Source of the DNA: Bemisia tabaci
Lineage: Eukaryota > Arthropoda > Insecta > Hemiptera > Aleyrodidae
Direction: 5' to 3'
Length of the DNA: 64,000 bases
Assembly (NCBI RefSeq): GCF_918797505.1
Contig: NC_092793.1
Location: 46,364,243 to 46,428,242 of the forward strand
Made by a program: the position numbers and the translations under genes. Shown here in pieces: positions 13,165-23,877 of this stretch; the first letter of the stretch is position 1, and each line of letters opens with the position of its first letter. The notes beneath the pieces are model-generated. The model saw only the letters and a list, made by a program, of their open reading frames with translations. It had not been told where the DNA came from and made no database searches.

Positions 13165-13417
13165 CTGCCGTGCTAAGGAAAAACGCCGTATGAACATTCG
13201 AGAGTTGCCAAATTTCCTCCGATAAAATATGTATTTTTAAGGAGATTTAAGGATATTTTTCCTGGAAATCTTCAGGAACTTTAGGTGAAATTGCAAACAA
13301 AATAATCCGAAAAACTGGAAGAAAAATACTCTTAAGTTTTCTCGAAAATGTGTATTTAATCAAAGGAAATTTGGCAACGCCTGGAGGTTCATACGGCGTT
13401 TTTCCCTAGCGCGGCAG
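13165..13417 (+). mobile_element. Family A MITE, copy 4 (near-intact)
   Basis: This 253 bp copy begins CTGCCGTGCTAAGGAAAAAC and ends TTTTTCCCTAGCGCGGCAG. The termini pair over about 50 bases. TATT lies on both sides (13161-13164 and 13418-13421), a perfect 4-bp target duplication. It is one of the best copies for defining the family. Confidence 0.9.
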
Positions 13418-13513
13418 TATTGCTGGGTGTGGGAGCTTGTAATGGACAAAGGAGCCAAGTAATGGACTAACGAACGGAAACCCATGACGAACCCCACGAT
13501 TGCAAGTATTCCA

Positions 13514-13614
13514 TAATTGGACGTATTTCTGTTAAACGGAACTAAGTGCAAATTGAGTTCCTTTTGAGGAGTTTAGAATCCCGGATAGCGCGTTCTGTCA
13601 AACGGAATTAAGCG
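13514..13614. repeat. Family F palindrome, degraded copy
   Basis: AATTGGACGTATTTCTG and AAACGGAACTAAGTGC at the left, and TCAAACGGAATTAAGCGCC at the right, match parts of the small palindromic repeat seen intact at 50692-50823. The copy is incomplete and its limits are approximate. Confidence 0.5.
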
Positions 13615-15048
13615 CCATGGAAAAGTATTGGATATGCAGAATGTGGTCAAATTATCCTGTAAGTAACGCACTGTGCGCATTTGAACGCGGACGTGGAAAA
13701 TATAGGGTAGGAGCGTTTACCTGACGGTCAACCCTAGGAGAGTTTGCTTCGTCGCCTTTCTCTCGGCTCCTGGGCAGTCTTGAACCCGTTATCTTTCGAA
13801 ATTCAATTGTTCCTGCCTTGTATTCACCTTTAGGGAAGTCAGCCGTATTTGATGCGAAGGCAGAAATCTCGTAGATCAGTGCTTTCTTCCGATCTTGATA
13901 CTTCAACGAATCTTCAATGGGTTTCTCTGGTGGCTATGCCGTTCGATACGTGTCGCTGTTTAATGGTCCGAATATTTACACTGTACAGGGACATGGTTTC
14001 GCAGTCTCCCGGCTGGAGTCAGTGTTTCAGGGCGGCAAAATTTCATTTTCAAAAATTTCCGAAATGTATAAAATGTGATGAAGATAATGTTTCATTGTTT
14101 TTTCCAGCTCAGTACTGGGGGTGGTTCATAAACTGCAAATATTGTATGATTTGCAAACATCATTTTAATTATCATGTCTCTTAATGCACTGTCAAGGAGA
14201 AGTGTGCTCATGTGTGCTGAAGAAGTTAACTTCGCTTTCTAATAACGCCAAAATCACCTCTCAGCTCCGCTAAAAATGTTTCACAGAGGCTTTTAACATC
14301 ACACGATTTCAATTGTAAGCACTTTCAAACCAAGTCTCCAGTTCCCCGAAACAGGACAATTTTAGGAGGCTTTGACTATCGTTTTCGGTTACTTTGGCCT
14401 GTAGTCTTTCTTGCGTGCTTCGAGTTGGCTAAAATTCATGCTCTAAAATTTCAGATTTTTAACGTGCAAAAAATTCACTCAACACTTCACTCGTCTCCTT
14501 TAAGTCTTTTTTAGTCAATTTATGTTGAACGGAGAAAAACTTAAGCACCCTTCAATAAAAATAAAGAGCAACTTGCTCCGCGGGGCACGGCTGCAGGAAT
14601 ATGAAAATTTAAAAACCGGAAATTTAATTTCCTTTTTTGGAGCATTTCTCAGGATTTAATTCTCATTTATTTTATATTGAACACTCAGGCACTCGTGACG
14701 TAATATCATGTTATCGATCAACGGAGCTTATGAAGCCAATGTGGTCCGAGCGATTAAGGCGCGAAGAGCAAGTTGTATAACAACCCCGCGATACCGGTCG
14801 GGGCGGGGCGGGCGGAGGACAGGACAGACTTGGCGAAGGAATTAATCGGGTTAAGAGGGAACCGATATCTGTAAGAAAAAAGGAATAAGGAAAACAAACT
14901 CCGGCGAAGGTAAATAGAATCGAAGGAAAGCATTAAATTATAGGGAATAGAAGCCAATGAAACGACGTCTGAGGAAACTCCTCATCTGACCCTCACGAAG
15001 ACGGAGACACAGTTCCGACACCCCTCTCCCTCCTTGCTAGTTGCATAT
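13615..15048. other. Unassigned non-coding sequence
   Basis: No recognisable gene, RNA or repeat. Frames of 67-111 codons overlap without domain-like composition. Confidence 0.4.
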
Positions 15049-15132
15049 CAAATGGACGTACTTATGCCAAAAGGAGCTATGTGCATAGGGTTTGCATGAG
15101 ACATAGTTCTTTTTAGCATAAACGTCCAAATG
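15049..15132. mobile_element. Family F small palindromic MITE
   Basis: The left half CAAATGGACGTACTTATGCC is mirrored by the right half TTTAGCATAAACGTCCAAATG, and GGAGCTATGTGC is mirrored by ACATAGTTC. The element is about 84 bp and is related to the 132 bp copy at 50692-50823. No coding content. Confidence 0.7.
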
Positions 15133-15419
15133 AACCCTCGAGAGAAACCCTATCGCGCGATTCGGTATTTCTTATTAATAAAGTGTGCACCTTGCATCAC
15201 GCTCATGCCACCACCGCCTAGTTACGGAATTCTCACGCGCTTTACCGGGCACTTCCGCGATTCAGGGAAGACTTTCACGGACAGGTTTTTTCCCTTCCTC
15301 GCGCCTAGCTAGTCGTTCTTACGGAATAAATTGAATCGCGGATATGTATTGAGTTTCAACTTTAGAAATGACCTGTGCTCGGTCTCTTTTTGGAGCAACC
15401 CTGGCTATCAACTGACAAG

Positions 15420-15545
15420 ACTCGACTACATTTCCATGGTGCCAAATTTTCATGATATGAATGGTGCTAATTTCACCTCGCATTCATATCACTTGGGATT
15501 TTTAGGCCCTCTTTAGATTCCGGCACCGAATTTCACCCCTAGATT
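15420..15545 (+). repeat. Family G MITE, partial copy (right half)
   Basis: The segments GAATGGTGCTAATTTCACCT, CATTCATATCACTTGGGATT and CCGGCACCGAATTTCACCCC match the right half of the elements at 56178-56396 and 60539-61036. The left half was not found, so this is a fragment with approximate limits. Confidence 0.6.
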
Positions 15546-15647
15546 TCTACCAATATCTCAAATAAGTGAGAGGAAAGATCTAATTATCTTCAAACGAGGA
15601 AGCCAGTTTTTGCGCCCAACCCTTGGTTTGGTGGGGTGACCGACTGT

Positions 15648-15978
15648 CCAATAGAGAATTTCAGGTGTCTAAAATTTGATGAATTTCGTGTTTAAGTGAA
15701 AACTACTGAGTGAACTGAACACGAGAATACCTTTGGCTCATGAATTGAACAACTATTGGAGAAGATATGACAAAATCACCTAATCTGCTAAAAGTACGTG
15801 TGTTTAAATGGGAAATGTCCGCCAGATGACGTCACTAGGCAGCGCATTTTCTCACTTTTAAATCTATGTTTAAACTATTTCCCATATCAGAAAAAAATTG
15901 TAAAAAATACAGTGAAATCAGCTCCTTAAACACTTTCAGATGAAGCAATGAAAAACTTGCGTGCAAATTCTCCATTGG
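15648..15978 (+). repeat. Family C interspersed repeat, copy 2
   Basis: This 331 bp stretch matches the reverse complement of 3708-4047 from end to end. It includes GATGACGTCACTAGG and CTACTGAGTGAACTGA. The ends CCAATAGAGAATTTC and AAATTCTCCATTGG are short inverted repeats. It is interpreted as a non-autonomous DNA transposon of unknown superfamily. Confidence 0.7.
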
Positions 15979-17941
15979 ATTTATTCAAGAACCAAAGTTC
16001 AAGCATCATTGTGATTCCGATTTTCCGTGATGCATTGGCAAGAGAGCTAATCTGACTTTGTATACTTAAGAACCTGTGTAAATATGTTTGCGCGCCTGCT
16101 CCAGTGCCCAAGGGTGAATCGGATCCAAAGGAGGAAGGGGTTTGACTTCAAGGACCGAGGAGTGCTGGCCGCAAGTCTGGTCCTGTATCTTTTTTCAGGC
16201 TCCCGGTGAAGTCGAAGACGGTTGGGGTAGGTCAGAAACTCTCCCCCTGGCACGCCGCACTCGTGCTCAGATCTAAATAACTCGTGATACGATGCCTCCC
16301 TCCCCCGCACCGCCCGGGCCCACCCGCTGTTTATCTGTTCCACATTTGGTGTTTCCTCGACTTTCAGCCTCGAGTGGGCAGGGAGCAGTGGTGCCGCCTT
16401 TCAACAGCTTGAAATCCCCTCCCGGACCCTGCGACTGAGATGATACGCGCTGTCAAGTTGGCAGCACTGGGAGCATAATTAATCGCTATGCCCGCATTTT
16501 GAAATCGGGGTGGATATTGTGAAATGGGATGCTGTAAGGGTGCTAGAATCTCGGCTCCGTGCTCTGAAGCAAATCGCCTTCCTCGGGGAGCAGTTTTTTG
16601 GGCTCTGACTGTGAAACAAATACTCACGCTGTGTTTGCTCTAAGGCTCGACTGCCCGGATGGCTCGAGGCTCAAGGCCGATGCTCAAAGGCTCGGTCAGT
16701 GCTAAGAAAAGATGCCTTCCTTCACGATCAGTGAGTTCACTGTTCTTTGTAATATTCTGCTCCAATATTACAGATGATAGTGAATTGGCTTTGATTCCAC
16801 TGATCTGCTCTCAAATCAGATTTTGTCAATTCAATTCATTTGGCTATGGTGCAACTGCCTTTCGGTGATTCTGAAATTACTCTGACCCTGATTACTACCT
16901 CTAAATTACTTAAGTCAACTTCAAGTTGGAGTTTCATTTGATTCAATCTGCGAGTCAATCAGCTCTACTTCTCTGTAATATGGGAATAAAATATCAATAT
17001 TATCAAGAACTTTTGTACAGAGGAATGCTAAAAGGAACTAACTGAAAATTCATAAAAAAGGAACCATACGCATGGACTTTGCGTGCTATATAGTTCAGTT
17101 TGATTTCATTCATTTGCGCAAAGTTTCCTCTAGCATTAAGAGGCACGTATAAATATACGTAGAATATTGATCAAATTCAAAATTTTCATCACAGACACTA
17201 AACTATTATAACCTAAACGTAAAAATGGTTTGCGTCCCACGCCTGTCGCGTTAGGCCCGCACCATACCGCGTTTACATCTGAGTGCTAAACTTTCAGATG
17301 AGAGACACAAAAAAGGTACGTAACGCCAACCCTTTCTTGCGTCCGTTGTGTCTCCAGCATAAATCTGTTTTTTCGCGTTACTTAACGTAGAGTAACAAAA
17401 CCTTTTGCTAACCGAGCCCTTTTTTTGCTTGTATGGTTTATTGATGTCAGCTGACGATGTCATTTAACCAATGTCGAATTTGATCAACCCTCCAATCTAC
17501 ATCCGTAATCGTCGGGCGATCTTTGACCCTTCCTCAGGCGACGGGAGTAGTGTGCGAATTGTAGTAGTAAAGGGGCCATGAATGGGCGTCTGAGTGCGGA
17601 TTCCGAACAATGGGACTTTGGTGAATGGCGATCCAGCGTGCGCCGTGCGTGGCGCCCGCTGGATCCTTATTCAGACCCACATAAACAACTCACCCTCACC
17701 TTTCTCCTACCGCGACAATCGCAGATAACCCGGCCACGCTCCGAGCATGTAACCTCTCTATCAACTCCAGCGTCACTTCCTCGCCGCCTTTATCCCGTTG
17801 GATATCTTACTTGGCATTGAATTCCTTTATCCAGAGAGTTCAATCTATCGGTCAGAAAGATTAAACAGTTTGTACGGCTTGTCGTCAATTTATGCTCTAG
17901 GCCCTCTCGAGAAATCCCTTTTTCATTGCGTATGTTTCATG
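15979..17941. other. Unassigned non-coding sequence
   Basis: No gene is recognised. A moderately GC-rich part (16080-16680) has overlapping frames on the minus strand but no identifiable domain. Around 17018-17125 there are weak internal inverted matches that may be an old MITE. Confidence 0.4.
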
Positions 17942-18205
17942 GTGATACCACTATTCGAGCACGTGGGAGCTCGGGTTGCCTACCCTGAAAACTGAAGGCA
18001 AACTAATAGTCAGGTAAAGTCACCTCAATGCCCTTGTCTGTTCCAGTTACTAATCATTGTGATCGGTAAATAATTAGGGGACCGGGGCCTCCTAAAAATT
18101 CACCGAACGTAACGTGCTGAGCGGTGACTTTACCACACTATCAGTTCGCCTTCAGTTTTCAAGGTAGGCAATCCGAGCTCCCACGTGACAGAATCGTGGT
18201 ATCAC
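17942..18205. mobile_element. Family H MITE with ~85-bp terminal inverted repeats
   Basis: The left arm starts GTGATACCACTATTCGAGCA and continues through CACGTGGGAGCTCGGGTTGC to GGTAAAGTCACC. The right arm is its reverse complement, ending CGTGGTATCAC. The inverted repeats extend over roughly 85 bases each in a 264 bp element. A solo terminus of the same family lies at 36628-36690. No coding content; target duplication not resolved. Confidence 0.85.
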
Positions 18206-19316
18206 TCTCATATGTCACGATTGCTCGAGGAAGAAAGCAGGAAAACTCATCAATCGTCTGGTAGGAAGTTTGGCGTGGAGCAGAGACTTTTCTTTTTGGG
18301 AAGATATTTTGCTGCTCATCACTTTGAAATCGCTCTGGGGAGAAATTTTTACCCCTAAATTGCTGTATTTGGGTTTCGAAGTATTTGTTAAAGAAGCACA
18401 TACTTACAATTGATACATTTAAACACGTACTTAAAATCATGTCACATAAATACAATTTTTTTGTGTAATCAGGGCTGCAACCCCTACTTTTCCTTGGTTG
18501 AGCTTGGTTACTCCATGCAAGTGTAGTAATGTTTATTCAGAGTGAATTTCACAGAGATTCCAGTGCTTTTGTCTGTCACTATTTTATACCCTACTTTTTC
18601 TTATTTCTTACCTTCATTGTCACCTAGGCTCGGAGACCCGCAGCGCAGATTCCGAGGAATGAATCTCAAATGTACAGTACCCTACATGCAACTACGTTGT
18701 CCTTTTTTCGTGGGTGGAGGATCAACGGAAAATGAAAAAAAACCATCCCTCACTCTGGCAGAGACGCCGCCACTTGCCGCGGGACGCAGGATAGCTTTTT
18801 CATAGCCGGGCTAAACAAACAGAATTAAAGGGCGAGAAAAATCGACAAAGGAACGCGACGAGGCAAACAAACATTAGTTCAGTTCGATGACTATCACTCC
18901 CGCGTTCTGGCCGAAATCTATTAATAAAATCCCGGGGCGGCCCGGCTCGTAAGTCGTATAACGAGGGAATTGTGACCCTGTCAGACTCCGCGTCCGTCTC
19001 GAGCGATTTCGGATTCGACTTGCTCCGTTTCCCGCCGAGACGTCGCGAGACAAATTTCGAGCAACGCGCCCGTGACAAAACAACTTTCACGCTCAAGCTC
19101 GACCCCCCCCCCCCCTCTCCCGGTCGCCCCCCCCCGCCCAGCCTTTGGACGACGACACCTATAAAATTATTCTCCTCTTTTTAATCTGACCGTGCTGCCG
19201 GGAGGGGGTCGGGGTGGCGGGGAAAATATGAAAGGGATAGGTAAACGGGCGATTTATTTTTAATGCGAGTCCGATCGTCAAAAGAAGTCGGCGGTTGACA
19301 CGATACATCCGATAGT
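18206..19316. other. Unassigned sequence with a GC-rich, poly-C part
   Basis: No gene is recognised. The block 18780-19150 is CpG-rich and includes a C run at 19103-19115. Frames on both strands overlap there. Promoter or composition effects are both possible. Confidence 0.4.
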
Positions 19317-19568
19317 CTGCCTTGGTGAGGAAAAACGCCGTATGAACCTTGGAACGTCGCCAAATTTTACCCGATAAAATCGTCATTTTTGAGGGAAGTT
19401 ATGAGTTTTTTTCCTTGGAATTTACAGGTAATCTAGGATAAATAGCAAATGAAATTCTCAGAGAAATTTGAGGACGATAATAATTGGTCCGCCTGAAAAT
19501 TTGTCTTTTTTCAAAGGAAATTTGGCAACGGCTGAAGGCTCATGCGACGTTCTGCCTTAGCATGGCAA
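19317..19568 (+). mobile_element. Family A MITE, copy 5 (cluster of three)
   Basis: The left terminus is CTGCCTTGGTGAGGAAAAAC and the right terminus contains TTTGGCAACGGCTGAAGG and CCTTAGCATGGCAA. The interior GATAAATAGCAAATGAAATT indicates forward orientation. It is the first of three family A copies lying almost end to end. Confidence 0.8.
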
Positions 19569-19575
19569 CGACGAC

Positions 19576-19805
19576 CTGTCGTGCGTTGAAGAAAAACGAC
19601 GAATGGGCCTTGGGGCGTTGCTGAATTGCTTCCAAAAATATGTGGAATTTTCGGGAGATATAGTGAATTTTTCCCCTCGAAATTTTGGCATCCGAAAAAT
19701 TCTTCCAATAGAACAATTCATAATTATCTCCGCAAGTAAATATTTTATTAGGAGTGATTTGGCGGCATTTGTGTGTTCATACGGAGTTTTCCTTTACCAC
19801 AGCAG
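19576..19805. mobile_element. Family A MITE, copy 6 (diverged)
   Basis: The left terminus is CTGTCGTGCGTTGAAGAAAA and the right terminus is ATACGGAGTTTTCCTTTACC then ACAGCAG. The interior is too diverged to give an orientation. It starts 7 bp after copy 5. Confidence 0.7.
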
Positions 19806-19809
19806 CGTA

Positions 19810-20058
19810 GTGCCGTGTTGAGGAAGAATGTCATATGAGCTTGGCGTTGCCAAATTTTCCACAATGAAATACAAATTTTCAGGGAAATTCGTGGATATTT
19901 TCCTTCAAATTTCTCATATGCTTTTATTCGCACTTTAATTGAAGTCTCTATACATTTTTAGGACAGATAACCATACATTTTCTCAAAAATAAGTACTCAA
20001 TCACGAGAAATTTGGCAACCTTGGAATGTTCATACGGCGTTTTTCCTTAGCACGGCAA
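19810..20058 (-). mobile_element. Family A MITE, copy 7 (reverse orientation)
   Basis: The left terminus is GTGCCGTGTTGAGGAAGAAT and the right terminus is ACGGCGTTTTTCCTTAGCAC then GGCAA. The interior TATGCTTTTATTCGCACTTT matches the reverse complement of the family interior, so this copy is inverted relative to most others. It lies 4 bp after copy 6. Confidence 0.8.
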
Positions 20059-20181
20059 TGTACTGCGCTTGGACTCACAAAAGGGTATTAAAACCTTGGC
20101 ATAATGATGCGCTTGACAGCGAGGTAACTTGCCGGTGTTTTTTGGCGAGACTAAATGTTAATTATTCTAACCGTTTGAGTA

Positions 20182-20885
20182 CAGGGTGTCTCCAAGTTGA
20201 GCTTGTGGCTTAACAATTAAAAAGATATGATTATTTAAAATTCGAATTTTTTTCGGAAAATTTTTATTTTGTTTCTTGATCACGTGTTGATCAGTGTTGT
20301 TAGGGTTGATAGATTTCAGAATTTCGACTTTAACCATCAACAGAATTTGACGTCAGGCCCAGCGGATTCAATTTTTTTTGTGCTCCCCAAGTATTTTAAT
20401 CGCCTATACTTAAGGGTAAAAGCTCGCAGTGGGCTGTGTAGTGTACTGTACGAGTATTATTGGCGGAAAATGAAATGCACCTGATGAGAAACCCTCGGGG
20501 GGTGTGCCCATTGGGTCTAAATCCGATTCGATCTATATCTCACTCTCCTTTAAAGGTATCTGAGTACGCCAACTCTTGTACTTGTGGGTCAGTTTTATTC
20601 ATGAACACCATGTTTTTATACGAAAGAATTAAGTACTTACATCTCAGATGATTTTCTTGTGGAATTTTTGATTCTTCCTAGGTACATCATCAAGACCACA
20701 ATTATCATTTGCGCAGACGGTTGAGTCTGGTCAAAATCTATTATTGAATTTAACACAACGCTTCGAGCGCTTCATCGAAATTTAGAACGCAATAAATAGT
20801 GTTACCTCCCACGCTTGTGCGCTTGAATCTGCACAGCTGTGCATTTTTTAGATAAAAATCGTACAGTGGACGACTGGACACCCTG
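20182..20885. mobile_element. 704-bp element with CAGGGTGTC ends and TA flanks
   Basis: The left end is CAGGGTGTCTCCAAGTTG and the right end is GACTGGACACCCTG. Both ends are flanked by TA (20180-20181 and 20886-20887), a possible TA target duplication of the kind made by Tc1/mariner-type transposases. The inverted match is short (about 10 bases) and the interior has no recognisable transposase, so the assignment is tentative. Confidence 0.55.
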
Positions 20886-22638
20886 TAGCGCAGTTAATAA
20901 AAACTCATTCGATTCAAGGAGGCGCATTATGATTTTTTTCTTATTTTTGGAGAGGAAGACCGCGTTTTAATGATCACGCTTCATCGATTGGCTCATTAAG
21001 CAAACTCCTTTTGAAAGCGCGAGCAATCTATCACAGGAGATACGCGACGTCATGACTCGTAAGCACACGCTGAATAAAATTTGATCAGCATCATAAGTTT
21101 CAGATTCTTTTCCCATTTTTAGGGTTTGAAGCGTGAAAATTTAGGTAATCCATCCAATGCCCTCCACAAAGAATTTGTAGTTTTGGCCATGAAAATATAT
21201 AGAAGTGATATCGTTGGGAGACCAGAGAAAACTACGAGAGCGAGCGAATCAGGTGAGCTTTCGAAGCAATCGGGTGGTAAGTCGCGGCCGCAGGTCCTAT
21301 CTGCTAGGCACTGGAGGCCGAGTGATACTGTTGACACGCCAGGGAAATTTATGCGAATTTAATACCGACCAGACGCCATGGCGGCACCTCAACTTAAAGT
21401 TACGGCTCGGTCCCGTGTCACTTGTCAAACACTTCTACCGCCGCGCCGTCGTGCCTTCAATGATGCGACCCGCGCCACAAATTCCATTGTTGCCGGTGTC
21501 AGCTCACCTCTGTCATCCGCAGGGCGTCTCACGTGTAATCAGTCAAATAGTAGAGGTTGTTGCTTCAGCTCAACAAATTCTATTTCTCCCTATGAACATG
21601 GGATCTAAAGTTAAACGTTCCAAAGATACATTCTCCCAAAGATATTAAAAAAAATATCAATTTATTTTTTCTTTGAAAATCTGAGAGATAGTTTTTGGTC
21701 TCTCCTGAAAATTAGTCATCAGTATCAATTTTGAACGTCCGATCCAAATTTCAGATCCAAAACTGCATTGGTTCAGTCCGTGAGAGTTTTTAAGGGTGGC
21801 CCTCACCTTCAGCACGAAATATTGCCAATTTGAAGACGAACGCCCCAAAAAGTGGACTAATATAATTTTACTCCACATATTTGGATTTTGCTCTAAAGAT
21901 TACCTTTAGGAGCAAAGTTTCATGACGAAAGACTGAGCTGCTACCAAAACTTGAAATGGAACAGAAATTTTTTTCAAACTCAAAAATTTTCACTTTTTGA
22001 TCAGCTACTCATAAATTTTCACTTTTTGATCAGCTAATCACTTTCAGCTGATGAAAAATTAATATAATAAAAAAGGTGATCGAAGAAAGGAAGCTGGAAG
22101 GGACAGATCATTTCACGGAGACTCCAGGACCCAAATGGGCAGCCAAGCCTCCCTCAGGAAATATCTGAAACAGAGTCCTTCACAAGAGGAAGTAGGGTGG
22201 CTAGGCTGGCAGCGATCATGAATGAAATTCAGTTTCAAAAATTATCCTGGAACATGATCATTTGGGGTTTCAACCTGATCAAGTTCAACATTTTCCTTTT
22301 GCAGTCCTTCCTCATAAAAATCGACAACGTCGCATGTCAATTCCACATCAAACGACAGTTCTGGCGAACCATTGTGACAATCCTCCGTCCAACGCTGCGA
22401 AGTAGGGCAGAGGCCGCAGACGGAGCTCGTCAAAAATCGTCAATGCCGTCAATGCACTTCGTCAGCACCGAATGGAAACCGCGCTCGTGGCCGTCTGCTA
22501 AAGTGAAAAATAAGAATTGCAAATTGCCCCCTCGGGAAGAGGGGAGGGGGACGGAACGGCGTCTAGATCATACACTTGGCTCCGGGTTATTGTTTTGGGG
22601 TTAATTTGCGATCTGGATCCGGTGGGACGGAAGGGCGT
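20886..22638. other. Unassigned sequence with a small tandem duplication
   Basis: No gene is recognised. The segment AATTTTCACTTTTTGATCAG occurs twice in tandem at about 21982-22045. The frame at 21205-21648 (147 codons) has no domain I recognise and overlaps other frames. Judged non-coding, with low certainty. Confidence 0.4.
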
Positions 22639-22667
22639 TGCCCGCCCGCCCGCCCGCCCGCCCGCCT
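22639..22667 (+). repeat. (GCCC)n microsatellite
   Basis: A tetranucleotide tract of GCCC units, about six in a row, followed by GCCTGCG. A shorter GGGC tract of the same composition lies at about 29178-29196. Confidence 0.85.
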
Positions 22668-23370
22668 GCGCCTCAGCCCAAGAGCCCCCCATACAGAACC
22701 CACCACTGCTCTCCCTTCGCGGTGCTGGACTATAGGTGGACCCTGGGTTTCCGGAAAAGTATAATCGCATCTGGATTGCATTTCGCTAAAAGGAACCAAT
22801 AGCATTTCCAATGTTGCCAGGATTTTGAAGCTTACATTTTTTGCAATATAATTACTGGAATGATGCAATAATTAAATTTACAAACGTAATTTTCGCATTG
22901 AATTTATAGTTTATTGGAAGTGAAGATAAAACTTGCTTAGATCATCAGTTTATATTTGCAAGGTTAAAAAGGTTGAACAATCTTAGCGACATCGGAATGC
23001 TCCCGGCTCATTTTGCAAAATGCAATCCATTTCATCCTTTAACAAGGGGTGGGTTTTTAGATTTTTACTTCTTTTGGACGTCTTTAAACAGCGTGGTTTA
23101 TCCACGCTGGAAATTTTGAAAAAGAGGAAAAATGGAAAAAACTGGAATATACGGAAGTAATATTTTTGGCTCATCCATGGAAGCACCTATCTGAATGCAG
23201 AAAGTAACCGCTCCTATATTCTTTTTAAAATGAGCCATAAATTAAATGTAGTTCTTTATTGAAAAATAAAGCCCATGTATGCAATCATTTAGATAGTTAC
23301 TATGCGATGGATAGAGACGCTTACGGTATCGATGGGGTGGAAAAGGATATGTTCAGTACGAGTTGGTACT
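22668..23370. other. Unassigned non-coding sequence
   Basis: AT-rich, with only short frames and no recognised repeat. Confidence 0.4.
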
Positions 23371-23626
23371 CTGCTGTACTAAGAGAAAACGTCGTATAAG
23401 TATCCAAATGTCGCCAGATATTCGTCTATTAGACATTCATACTTGCGGAAAATGAATATTTTTCCTTGGATTTTCCAGATACTATAGATTAAATTGCAAT
23501 GAAAATTCTTGAAAAAATTGGGAGAAAAATATCTACAAATTTCCTTGAAATTTCGTATTTTGTCAAATGAAATTTAGCCACGCCCACGCCGAAGGGCTCA
23601 TAGGGCGTTTTTCCTTAGCACGACAG
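23371..23626 (+). mobile_element. Family A MITE, copy 8
   Basis: The left terminus is CTGCTGTACTAAGAGAAAAC and the right terminus is GGGCGTTTTTCCTTAGCACG then ACAG. The interior ATAGATTAAATTGCAATGAA shows forward orientation. Flanking tetramers do not match, so the target duplication has decayed or the boundaries are slightly off. Confidence 0.8.
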
Positions 23627-23877
23627 AGCTGTCGAGTGGTATCTTGATTCCGAGTCATTTGAGAGGATCGATTCCTCATCCAAGCACCCCGGGATCAAAC
23701 ACCTATAAATAGACTAACAACTGAAAACACACGCCGGACCCTAAAACCTAAGGGATGTGTCGCATTATGATAATTGATTAGGGATTTCTCTCGACCCGGA
23801 AATGACGTTTCTCGCAAATGAGGGATGATCAGTTTGGGCTTGATTATTACTTTCTATATTAAGAGCGCATGCTCCCC

